From Halichondria panicea (taxonomy: Eukaryota; Porifera; Demospongiae; Suberitida; Halichondriidae): DNA of 64,000 nt. The notes beneath the pieces are model-generated. The model was not told where the DNA came from. It saw only the letters and a list, made by a program, of their open reading frames with translations, and did not search any database. A program made the position numbers and the translations under genes. Below are positions 11,101-19,015 of the stretch, piece by piece. The stretch is from contig NC_087380.1 in NCBI RefSeq assembly GCF_963675165.1, positions 6,877,571 through 6,941,570 on the forward strand, given 5' to 3'. How positions within the stretch are numbered: position 1 is the first letter of the stretch; each line of letters begins with the position of its first letter.

Positions 11101-11891
11101 CTCGGAATGAAGATCCGAATCAACATGGCTGATGGCTGAAAGAATTTGGGAGAGGGTCTCTCGAATCGTATACTTTGCCTGGTAGGGGGTGATTTTGTCT
11201 TGGTCACGTTTGTAGGAAACTTCATAGAGCTCGTCGAGATCTTTATCGAGAGGGAAGAAGGCGAGAAACATCCCTGGGCCCTTGCTCAATAATGGAAGCA
11301 TCTCCATGAAGCCGGGTTGTCCACCTATGTCAATGATGTTGAGCAAAACTGTGCCTACCAACTGTTCCTTGTAATTGCCTCGCTTGACAATATCTCGAAG
11401 GTTTTCAATGATCTTGTCGATCTTGGTTTCTGGAGCCTTTAGTTTGGCCGGCCTGCTTGCTCCTTCCTGAGGAACTTGAGAATCTTCTTTTGTCTTTGAA
11501 TCAATAATAGGATCATTCGTTGGATCAGCAGACTCGACTACTTTGGAAATGGCAGCATTTAGAACTTGCTGAAAGTCAATTAAGTAATCAAAAATCAGTT
11601 GTGCTTCGTTGTCAATATCTGTGGAGGCTTTGACAATCAATTTGGAGTCACTTGACACAGCCAGGACTTGATTACACTCGGCAAGAAGAGTGCTGCAGCG
11701 TTCTCTGTCTTGTGGTGGGATTGATGCCAGGTTACGTAGGTGACCCAGCAGACGTTTTCGGAAGGTGGTTTTGCCGAGCCCTGAAAGTCCAATTAGGTAC
11801 AGTTTGAGGTAACGGAGGTTGATGGTTTTCTCTGTATCTGCCAGCAACTCTTTCAGCTTGTGTACGTACTTCAACTGCTCATCAACAGAGG
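1926..11891 (-). CDS. Fused tandem ROCO gene: Roc-COR / Ig / Death / Death / Roc-COR / Ig
   Basis: Seven minus-strand exons join with GT-AG borders and matching phases: 9322-11891, 7735-7960, 7403-7524, 6942-7223, 6223-6436, 2766-5566 and 1926-2151. Together they give 2,147 codons without a stop. The product would have two Roc-COR GTPase modules linked by an Ig domain and two Death domains. ROCO proteins with Death domains (DAPK1 is the known example) are signalling switches, so an intracellular scaffold or cell-death role is inferred. The fusion arises because exon 6942-7223 combines the end of one gene's third Death domain with the start of the next gene's first. The 5' C2/Death exons expected upstream of 11891 are missing, replaced by transposons; an in-frame ATG at 11910 sits just above the acceptor. 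The 3' end is not seen. It could instead be two genes or a decaying fusion. Confidence 0.6.
2302..2692. mobile_element. Inverted-repeat element in intron
   Basis: The TIRs are CAGAGGTATAAATAACA (left) and its complement (right), inserted in a CA-rich stretch. The paralogous intron at 55220-55270 has only the CA repeat and serves as an empty site. The target duplication is obscured by the CA repeat. No ORF. Confidence 0.65.
2766..5566 (-). CDS. Roc-COR GTPase exon (left unit, copy 1)
   Basis: One 2,801-nt exon (933 codons plus 2 nt). In order: an amphipathic N-terminus (EEQLKYVHKLNELL); P-loop G1 GLSGLGKTTFRKRL at about 5450-5480; an acidic/lysine-rich linker with a doubled peptide (DIHPTDEVDPSKK then DIHPTGEVDPSKK); G3 DIGGQPG at about 4774-4797; a G4-like VGTYQD; a long coiled-coil insert (about 190 residues); the FFSVDN segment; and a COR-like region (YLHQCVGALLYYPD, VICSPNVVF) with a conserved Cys/His-rich tail ending QECWFAK. 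The G1, G3 and COR order is diagnostic of ROCO proteins. The exon joins the upstream Death domain (exon 6223-6436, phase 1) and the downstream Ig exon. Open throughout. Confidence 0.85.
5864..6024. mobile_element. TA-type MITE (CCGTATAGCGGG family), degraded
   Basis: The left end reads CGTATAGAGCGGGTA and the right end is a complementary CCCTCGAAATATACACACTATAC. Versions of it sit at the same place in the paralogous introns (45847-46061, 49154-49369), so it predates the gene duplications. Confidence 0.55.
6223..6436 (-). CDS. Death domain, second-half exon
   Basis: A 214-nt exon. The translation contains ARFTKMLEVWLQSS, PTWSDLVEALRSP and DIAAEIEDKY, matching helices 3-6 of a Death domain (conserved W in TW-x-x-LV-x-AL). 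It is phase 0 at entry and ends in phase 1, so the last G completes the first codon of the Roc exon. The immediately following intron block is almost identical in all six copies of this exon. Confidence 0.8.
6583..6890. repeat. Foldback block in the Death-domain intron
   Basis: A left arm (TTTACACAATACAGAGAGTC, ...ACACCTGGTATA) and a complementary right arm (TACCGGTGTTGTAAGACTC...) enclose about 200 bp. It is present at the same intron position in the other copies (46510-48802, 49890-50062, 59903-60046, 61912-62046), so it is an old element inherited by gene duplication. Confidence 0.6.
6942..7223 (-). CDS. Fused Death-domain exon (C-terminal half of one gene + N-terminal half of the next)
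   Basis: A 282-nt exon, phase 0 at both ends, 94 codons with no stop. The first part (CFVAMLEAWFKKG, SWSVMVEALRGP, DLADVIEKEF) is the end of the third Death domain, which in the copies at 41256 and 53794 is followed by a stop and the gene end. The second part (SLTLTVISTVLQRVRAKW, LGLPDETLQ) is the start of the first Death domain of another copy. Between them about 15 nt (ILSLLPR) derive from the old intron end upstream of a CCAAG acceptor. The donor is GTGATTG, as in other copies. This is the joint that fuses two ROCO genes. Confidence 0.75.
7403..7524 (-). CDS. Death domain, first-half exon (third-domain type)
   Basis: A 122-nt exon, acceptor GTCCAG and donor GTGAGT. It encodes ATATGGDITLKTVK, ARTKWYHLAINLDVDERTIK, which are helices 1-2 of a Death domain (the W-x-x-L-A-x-x-L pattern). 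It enters in phase 1 from the Ig exon and leaves at a codon boundary. Confidence 0.75.
7735..7960 (-). CDS. Ig-like domain exon (type II)
   Basis: A 226-nt exon with the same borders and phase as the other Ig exons. Key elements are FKWTRKGNKVAGG, LTVDKVTRD and DGFYTCEVSKN. It is closest to the exon at 42035-42260 and differs from the type I exons (1926-2151 and 54872-55097) in the C-D region. Confidence 0.78.
7961..8681. other. Intron sequence without recognised gene
   Basis: Part of the 1.36-kb intron between the Roc-COR exon 9322-11891 and the Ig exon. AT-rich, no exon-like segment. The last 9 bases (8673-8681, GATAATATT) are a transposon target duplication. Confidence 0.5.
8682..9268. 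mobile_element. MULE-like TIR element, TAGCCTCG family (copy 2), intronic
   Basis: It starts TAGCCTCGATCTCAGGCCG and ends in a degenerate ...GGAGGCTA. A perfect 9-bp duplication, GATAATATT, lies at 8673-8681 and 9269-9277. The TGCTTGCGCATGC motif follows both ends, inverted. The length is 587 bp. It lies in the intron just downstream (minus strand) of the Roc-COR donor at 9321, so transcription crosses it. No ORF of note. Confidence 0.8.
9322..11891 (-). CDS. Roc-COR GTPase exon (left unit, copy 2)
   Basis: A 2,570-nt exon (856 codons plus 2 nt), the shortest of the four close paralogues because the lysine/acid-rich linker between G1 and G3 is reduced (KTKEDSQVPQEGAS). It keeps GLSGLGKTTFRKRL, DIGGQPGF, VGTYQD, the coiled-coil insert, FFSVDNF, the COR-like segment and the QECWFGK end before donor GTATAT. 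The reading frame runs past the donor to 9109, into the transposon. An in-frame ATG lies 19 nt above the acceptor at 11910. Confidence 0.85.
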
Positions 11892-11934
11892 CTGAAAGTG
11901 AAAGGTACATATTATAGGTTTACGAGTAAGTGAT

Positions 11935-12105
11935 TTATTATTGAAAGCACCGCGGGTACTGATGCCTCGTTGGAGGCGCCAAGGCTGTGTGGTAATGAAG
12001 CTACAGTACTAGTACTAGTATTAAATATCGGTGTAATTTGGGGGGGGGGGAGGAAAAACATTTGTGGTTAAGTCACTTCGTGGATAATACTTTCGTGGTT
12101 GCTGC
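11935..12105. repeat. Repeat module upstream of Roc exon (left part)
   Basis: It contains GAAAGCACCGCGGGT and CTCGTTGGAGGCGCC, the terminal sequence of an inverted-repeat family also seen upstream of the Roc exons at 45136 and 58086 and, complete with both ends, at 60294-60782. It continues after the insertion at 12106-12658. Confidence 0.5.
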
Positions 12106-12658
12106 TAGCCTCGATTCCAGGCCGAGTGTTTCTACATAGCTAGGCCACCAACTAGGCCTGGTGTTGATTGTATTTGGTGAACCAAAAACAAGAAGCAGAG
12201 AGATTTGCAAGAACAACACACCTATCAACAAAGGCCGGCAGTGTTGGTCCTACCTACTAGTTTGTAGTCCATCACAAAGGGCAGTGAGTGAGAGACTTGC
12301 CATACAATGTTGAAAATCATGGCAAAAACGTTTCTTCCTTCTGACAAGAGCTGGGCCTGTTCTGCAATGAGAGTGGGGGCCTTCTTGTGAAGCAGACAAT
12401 GTATACGTTCATCTGAACAACTTAAAATTGCAGTAGCTAGCTAGCTAGATAATCTATGGCTAGATTTCAGTTACTTAAGAGCATATATACACGGAGCTAA
12501 ATTACGGTATTAAACTTATACGGGGAATATGACAGGAAACAAAGTGTGAAGAATCTCTGCTTTGGTTTCCGGTTCCTGCCACGCCCAGATATAATCAATA
12601 CCAGGCTTTATTTTTCAACTTCGTTCTATAAAAAATAATCGGCCTGGGACCAAGGCTA
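12106..12658. mobile_element. MULE-like TIR element, TAGCCTCG family (copy 3)
   Basis: It begins TAGCCTCGATTCCAGGCCG and ends in the complementary CGGCCTGGGACCAAGGCTA, flanked by a perfect 9-bp duplication GGTTGCTGC (12097-12105, 12659-12667). The length is 553 bp. It interrupts a repeat whose uninterrupted form is at 58240-58280 (TTTGCTGTTTGCACTGCAGG), which gives an empty site. Confidence 0.85.
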
Positions 12659-12828
12659 GGTTGCTGCTTGCACTGCAGGTAAAGGTAGGCAAGTCGAATC
12701 ATGAAATGATTGACCTTGATTACTGCTAAAAAGGATGCCGAAAGTTCAAAGTCCATAATTATTAATTAATGGGAAACAGTGTGACTTTGCAGCTCTCATT
12801 CTCCAATAGCTAGTGTTATAGTGCAGAG

Positions 12829-13352
12829 CAGAGGAGGTACGACAAGCGGTTAAGCTCACGTGGCTGCTATTTCTTGATTGAAGGCAAGAAAGACAAGGAA
12901 GTCGTTAAAAATGCATTCCAATGACGACATTCATGCAGCTGGTGGCAAGTAAGCGTCTTAAAGAGACAAGTTTAGAGCATAAAACTCAGTGAATTTGTTG
13001 CTGGCTAGTAGAGATTAGATTTGTTGTAACAACCAAGGCTCAGATGTTGGCAGTGATCCTATCCTGACTGCAGGCACAGAATACTTATTAAACACTCTAA
13101 AACAGAATTACACTAAAAACAATAATATCTCAAAATCTAAGTGGTGGTTGAAATTGGTTGAAAAGCTATTTCACATCAGTATAAGCCCAGCAATGAACCA
13201 TCCTGATCTTAGAAACGTCAAGTGTATTTCTTGAATGATACACGCCAAACCAAATCCACTATCAAAGTACACAGTCTTGAATGATATTCATACAAGTTAA
13301 TGAGATTCATAATCCTTTTGGCTGGTCATGTGACCGTGTCGTACCTCCTCTG
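12829..13352. mobile_element. 9-bp-TSD TIR element, CAGAGGAGG family (copy 1)
   Basis: TIRs CAGAGGAGGTACGAC at both ends (inverted), with a perfect 9-bp duplication AGTGCAGAG (12820-12828, 13353-13361). The paralogous site at about 45380 reads straight through (AGTGCAGAGCTAACTACTAAG), an empty site. Nearly the same element lies at 36855-37398. 524 bp, no ORF. Confidence 0.88.
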
Positions 13353-13414
13353 AGTGCAGAGCTAACTACTAGGTAGTTTATGCCTCGAGGCGTAGCCGCA
13401 CGAGTAAAGCTGAC

Positions 13415-13441
13415 TGTGTGTGTGTGTGTGTGTGTGTGTGT
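13415..13441 (+). repeat. GT microsatellite
   Basis: An uninterrupted GT dinucleotide run. Confidence 0.9.
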
Positions 13442-13753
13442 ATTCCAGCTGTAACTGCTCAACAAGTGCAATGCGACGAAAACTAACAGCTTCTATAGGC
13501 TTCTAGCCACGTTCTCTTGGATTTTGATTCGTGAATTAGCAAACTAAAGCTTCTTTCTCGAGTTATGGCTAGTTTGACTCACATTGACGGCTGTTGCAGT
13601 CCCTTCAGAATCTTTCATAGCATCATCTGTTCACACAAACTTTCTATTCAACACACACGAGTTAGCCTTGCACTAAAGCCCTATAGCTTTTCGTTAGCTA
13701 CTAGAGTCAGAAAAGATCTGTTAAAACAGCTAGCTATAGTAGCCATTGTGAAC

Positions 13754-14034
13754 TAGTTGGGCAGAGCCCGACCGTCCCTGACGGGAGGTAGGGTTTCAAG
13801 CCTATATCAGGATTTGTCTTTGCTGCAACTATAGTTGCAGTCCAATCAGATTGCAGCATTTCTACTGTGGTCTGTGTCACGTCCGGTTGCGCAACCTCAA
13901 GCAAGGTAACACCCACTTCAGAATAATAAGAATAAAATAATTATTCATAGCTGCTTATCAGTGTGTTAATTCAGCAAGTGACATAGGCTTGAAACCCGAC
14001 CTCCCGTCAGAGACGGTCGGGCTCCGCCCAACTA
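13754..14034. mobile_element. 9-bp-TSD TIR element, TAGTTGGGC family
   Basis: The ends are TAGTTGGGCAGAGCCCGACC and its inverted counterpart, about 50 bp of near-perfect TIR including the GACGGGAGG stretch. A perfect 9-bp duplication ATTGTGAAC lies at 13745-13753 and 14035-14043. The length is 281 bp. This is a third family in the window with 9-bp duplications. Confidence 0.85.
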
Positions 14035-14732
14035 ATTGTGAACTTGATCTTTTTGGACACACCCTTTATGGCTTTAATTTTCCTGTGCGATGCAATGCAA
14101 TGCGCATGCGCGCTCAACCCCACATGTTAGAGAATCCAGTGGCAGAATCAACTTACTTCTTTTTCTTCCTGTCCTGGTATACCGGTAAGCCACAAAACAA
14201 ATGATACCATATAGACTAGATAACAATAGATTCATATGTATACAAGTCTGGTAACAATAGATACATGTACACAAGTCTTTTCTTCTCAGTGTTAATATAG
14301 ATAGATACACACTTTCTGCTTGTTTATATACTATACTGTCTGTGCTATATACTACTATACTACTTTCTGTGTTTAAATTCTCTCTTAGTCTGTGCCTTTG
14401 ACAAAGGTTTGCTCCCATGCACTGTTTGGCTACAGGCCATTAAAATAACATGCAGTTGCTTCAGTATCGTTCATTTAATTCTGTGATTGAATTGTACTGG
14501 ACTACTGACTATAATTATGCCTTTGACAAAGGTTTGCTCCCACTGTTTGGCTACAGTCCATTATTTTAAGACGATCAGTATACACTAGTAACTGTGAACA
14601 CCCCTTTCTTGTGAAACAATCAAAGCACATTGCAAATTATTTACCTCTTCTATAACACTCTAATACTTTTGAGCGAAAGCAAAAACATGGCGAGAGGCAT
14701 TAGCAAGCGCACGCTTGCAACACTCGTTGTAT
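14035..14732. other. Intergenic, partial local duplication
   Basis: No gene recognised. A segment around GCCTTTGACAAAGGTTTGCT occurs twice (about 14393 and 14518), each followed by CACTGTTTGGCTACAG, a small direct duplication with about 125-bp spacing. Confidence 0.5.
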
Positions 14733-15482
14733 CATAGATAGAACAGTAAGAGGGATTGGAAACGACCGGGCCGCCCTGTGTAAAAGGTTGAAACACTCTG
14801 TGTTATATTTCGCGCTCGCAAATATTTTTGTGGTTGATCGTTCTGTGTTGTATTTTAACTGTTTCTAGCTCTCCAATATCCATAGCGATCACTCAGGGGC
14901 TGGGAGGTACTCTAGAGAAGTAAGTTTATACCACTGACAAGCTCTGAGTCCGTTGTCTTTACTCCGTTTCCAATTTTTGTTGAGTTAAGCTTGAGTTACT
15001 CTATGTCAACTTTTCTCTTTCCTTGCTGTGAAGTCAAAACAGTAAAGTACATTGCTTTACTTGGTTATTATGTATCTAAGTGCTACATAGAATGGCGTCA
15101 TGCTATGGATAAGCTGTACTGTTCATAAACGTTTGCAGTATAGTACTTCAAACTGCTTTAGTATTTTTTAGTATACTTTTAGACACACCACGAGCCTTGA
15201 CCTCCCACGACTAGGGCTATTCCTTCTTTTATAGCATTTATTCGTTTAGTGATAGTGGCTGCGTGGCTTAGTCGACTTTTTAGAGCTAGATTCTCTTTAA
15301 AAATCAACATTAAAAGTGATCAATTTCACTGTTTCTATGACAGCACATTGTAGAGCAGTCAAGACAGGTAATGAGCATGCTGACTATAAAAATAATCCTT
15401 TGTAGTTTTAGCCACACCCTATAACGTGGAGTGTTTCACGCAAACATTTTCGTTTCCAATCCCTCCTACTGTTTTATCTATG
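14733..15482. mobile_element. Inverted-repeat element
   Basis: The left end CATAGATAGAACAGTAAGAG...GGATTGGAAACG is mirrored by CGTTTCCAATCCCTCCTACTG...TATCTATG at the right. Flanks GTTGTATC and GTTGCATC suggest an imperfect 7-9 bp target duplication. About 750 bp without a convincing ORF. Confidence 0.65.
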
Positions 15483-16135
15483 GTTGCATCAACATATTTT
15501 GCTACGCAAGAGTGTGAAGAGTTTCCATGAGCCTTCAAAGTAAGCAAAACAAGCCATAACTCGAGAACAAAGCTTTATTTTACATTACAATCCAAGAAAT
15601 CGTGACTAGAGAAGCCTGTATTAAACATTCGTGGGTACATGTGTTCGCGGTACATACTTAGTCAGGTAATTAAGTTTATGCCCTTTAAATATACCCGCTA
15701 TACGGTATACGATCAACTAGGTAAGTACGAGTGATTATGTATTTCAGAGGTCTCTCCTTGCTAGGATTGGCCAGGGGAACCACAAAAAAGCGTGGAAACA
15801 AGAAATCAGACGAGAGCATAACTCCAATCCGTTACAACGTCATGAACATGTACAATGCATAGTATATAGACTGTGTTCCAGATCCATCTACCATGCAGCT
15901 TCCATCCACCACATCATTCCATGCAGGTCACCAGTACGGTCCGTGAATGTTACTACGCATGGATGGACTGTGTATACCTGTGCTCAAGACTCCATGTATT
16001 AGGAACATCAATTCAGTACAAATCACATGATTATATGCCCGCACATTCCAAAATATAAATATATAGGGATTGCATGGTCATCACTCCATGCACCAGTAAA
16101 AATTGCGTGGTATATGTATAGGATAGACTACACCT

Positions 16136-16243
16136 AAGAGTAGAATATGCGTCTATGTAACCTCCGCGGTTGCGGTTAGCCCGAGGCACAAAGCCGAGGG
16201 AATCTAACCGTAACCAAGGTGGTTACTAAGACGCATATTCTAC
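16136..16243. repeat. Hairpin MITE
   Basis: GTAGAATATGCGTCT...GTTGCGGTTAG is complementary to CTAACCGTAAC...AGACGCATATTCTAC, forming a roughly 45-bp stem with a short CCGAGG-containing loop region. An identical copy is at 27875-27982 within the segmental duplication. Confidence 0.75.
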
Positions 16244-16632
16244 GAGTGGGTGTGGTCTATCTAACTTGGACTTCATTGCGCATGCGCGAGGCGTGGTTAT
16301 AAAAAGCTAGGTTTGGTGCGTAGCAACAGAAATTGAATTTGTGCGAGCTGGACGAGCTGTGAGAGACACCAGTTGACAGAAAAAGACAAGAAGACGGCTT
16401 CAAAACAACGAAAAACTACAGTAAAACTTAGTAGAGCTTGTGAAATGCTTCTTGAAGATACTGGAAAGAACAGACCAAGTAAAAAGACTGACTGCAACAC
16501 TACAAGAAGAAGAATGAAGCTCTGTGGTGGAGTGGAGGGGGTATAGAGCAGACTGGACTGGCATGGAACCTTAAAAAATTCAATAGAAAGTGTCAAGCGA
16601 TTGCTGAAGTGTTTTTGATGCTTCCTGGCCCC

Positions 16633-17425
16633 TAGCCTCGGTCCCAGGCCGATTTTTTTTTAATAGAACGAAGTTTAAAAATACGGCCTGGTATTGATTG
16701 TATCTGGGCGTGGCAGGAACCGGAAACAAAAGCAGTGATTCTTTACATTTTCTTTCCTGCTTTTTTTCTGTAATACTAAAGGTGTACGTAGAGGCATTTT
16801 TACTCCCGTAAAAGTTACAGTAATGTAGCTCCGTGTCATGTTCTCAATTTATAGCTAGCTAGCTATGGCATGCAACGCGTTGTCTTGTTTGAAGCAAGAT
16901 GGCCTCACTCTCATGGCAGAACAGGCCCAGGCTCTCAAGCTCCTGTTTGAGAGAAGGGACGTGTTTATCTGGTTCCCAACGGGGTATGGCAAGTCTCTCT
17001 GCTATATCAGTTGCTACCCTTTTTAATGGACTACAAGCTAGGTAGGACCAAGGCTCCTCCTGTTGACAAAAGTGTTGTTCTTGTTAATTGTCTCTCCCCT
17101 TTATCTCTCATCATGAGACTCATGATTGACCAGGTCAGGAGTCTAAACAATAGAGGTGTTTCTGCTGCCATCCTCAGTAGCAATAAAGGAATCGACAAAG
17201 ATTTGGTTGCCACTGCCAAAGAATTGTCTTCTGGGAAGCATTTCCTGCTGTATACTGCCCCAGAGGCTGTTGTTGAAGACCACTGTTGGAGGATTCATTT
17301 TTTGTTGTACCAAGAGTCAATTTATGAAAAAACCACGCCCAGATCACGCCCAAATACAATCAATACCAGGCCTAGTAGGCGACCTAGCGTTCAATTGGAG
17401 ACGGATCGGCCTGGGGTCGAGGCTA
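16633..17425. mobile_element. Pack-MULE-like element, TAGCCTCG family (copy 4), with helicase fragment
   Basis: Ends TAGCCTCGGTCCCAGGCCG and its inverted counterpart, each with an internal foldback and the shared subterminal CCTGGTATTGATTGTATcTGGGCGTGG-like segment. A perfect 9-bp duplication CCTGGCCCC lies at 16624-16632 and 17426-17434. Inside is a RecQ-helicase-like coding fragment (16866-17290). 793 bp; no transposase. Confidence 0.85.
16866..17290 (+). pseudogene. RecQ-like DNA helicase N-terminal fragment
   Basis: From ATG at 16866 the frame reads LKQDGLTLMAEQAQALKLL, then VFIWFPTGYGKSLCY: helicase motif 0/I with Walker A. At about 17004 two extra bases (TATATCAG where TATCAG would continue CYQLLPF) shift the frame. 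The next frame goes on with LPFLMDYKLG, SPLSLIMRLMIDQVRSL, GVSAAILSS and HFLLYTAPEAV, which match RecQ motifs Ia and Ib. The DEAH box and everything after are absent. A captured, dead fragment inside the transposon; an identical copy is at 28605-29029. Confidence 0.75.
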
Positions 17426-17610
17426 CCTGGCCCCCTGCCCATGCCCAACTGGAAAAAGCAATACAAAGCAACAGTGGACATGGAAAGAATGGATATTGAC
17501 TGAACAAACTATTGCATTCTGTGTTTTTTATAATGTTTTTGTCATCTTCTTGTCACTTTCAATAAAAATTTCATTCCAACTTTTGAGAACTTCCTGCAAA
17601 TGTTTGTCAC

Positions 17611-17720
17611 TTCCTGTAGAATATGTGCCCATTTCCTGTAGAATAAGTGTCCACTTCCTGTAGAATAGGCGCCCATCTCCTGTAGAATATGCGTCCACTT
17701 CCTGTAGAATAAGTACCTTC
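17611..17720. repeat. 22-bp tandem repeat, five units
   Basis: Units start at 17611, 17633, 17655, 17677 and 17699, each beginning TTCCTGTAGAATA with variable following bases. An identical array is at 29350-29459 in the duplicate block. Confidence 0.85.
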
Positions 17721-17966
17721 TTGTAGATTATGATTCCATGTAATCTAATGTTTTTGGCCAATCAGATCAATTACAGATGATGTAATGTAGTCTAATGGCG
17801 CATGGACGGGAAAACATGGAAAACTACCACATGTGATTGACGTTGTAACGGATTGGAGTTATGCTCTCGTCTGATTTCTTGTTTCCACGCTTTTTTGTGG
17901 TTCCCCTGGCCAATCCTAGCAATTTTTCACATTGCAAATGTTTTTCTAGTCGGATACAGTATATAG

Positions 17967-19015
17967 TACTGCACAGAAGATGGACATGAGTAACCTCAGT
18001 AGGAACTAAAATGCCTATTTGTTTAGAGAATATCTTGTGATTGGTTTGCACAAAAAAATGGGTGGTTAGCTAGGGTATTTTCCAAGTAAAACCACACAAC
18101 TCACTAGTGTGTGTACAATTCCTCTACCCTCACGGGCCATGAATGCAGCTTATTCAAGCTAGTATCCCAGCTCCAGATTTTATACGTTGCCTACATGATT
18201 GAACGATTGATCATCAAATCAGAACAGATCAAATTTATCCAAAAAGGATCGAGATTAAAGCTGCATCAGAAATACTGACCAAACATTTGGCCTATAGGCT
18301 TGTTAATATTTTTAAACTAATGTTTTATACTGCTCAACTTTTATGAAATTACCATTGCTCTAAAACTGAAACGTGTAATGTTAGCTTAAACGTAGGTAAT
18401 GTCGCTCATCAACTTAAAACCTATACTATTTGCAATATTGCCACAACAAAGGGCCTCACACACATGCAGCTTACTTACTAAGGAAAAGTACACATTGCCC
18501 ACATCCCACAACATACAATGTATCTCATGATCCCATTGGAATCCCAAAATCAAACTTGTTCACTTCAAGAGAATGATATAAGGAACATGATACTAAAAAA
18601 AGTACAGGAAAAAAATAGCGCTTTTTGAGAAGTCAGAGTTCAAAGGACACTAATTGGATGCAATACCCAAACTTTATCGAGTGAAGCCGTACAACATGCC
18701 AAATGATGCGGAATTTTTTAGGCAACAAGATGATATACATGTTTAGTCTGGAATGTTAATGGTTACAAAGTTACAGTTTAACTAATTATAACAGCAGCCA
18801 GTTCCTAAAAATGGAGAATTTCTTCATTTTTTAATTAACTCAATCTCAAAAGCCATATTAATTACAAACCCAATTTTTTTCTGACCATTCCTCACACATA
18901 AACCAAGTTTCGTGCAATTCTGAAGAGGTCACATTTTGAATTGATATGGATGATCATGACCCCAATACCATTATGGACTAGCTACATTATTTTTTCCCTA
19001 AAGTACCCTATATAA
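17967..19015. other. Intergenic part of segmental duplication
   Basis: No ORF or repeat structure recognised over about 1 kb, although it is almost unchanged in the second copy (29706-30754). It lies downstream of the kinase stop codon and may include its 3' UTR. Confidence 0.4.

Larger units (their letters stand above)
15755..17966. mobile_element. Composite TIR element (CCGACTAG family) carrying nested elements
   Basis: The left arm (15755-15841: TTGCTAGGATTGGCCAGGGG..., then CAAGAAATCAGACGAGAGC) is complementary to the right arm (about 17842-17966). A short complete member is at 33528-34101. Between the arms sit a hairpin (16136-16243), a MULE-like element with a helicase fragment (16633-17425) and 22-bp tandem repeats. 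The outermost left end is missing here. Confidence 0.6.

Noticed and set aside
16297-16596. 99-codon minus-strand frame, identical in both segmental copies
   Set aside because: Conservation is explained by the recent duplication; composition is Ser/Leu/Phe-rich without motif, and it ends close to the transposon edge.
17611-17720. Regular 22-bp direct repeats, considered as a CRISPR-like array
   Set aside because: The units are contiguous without spacers, the context is a eukaryotic transposon, and an identical copy exists in the segmental duplicate. Simple tandem repeat.
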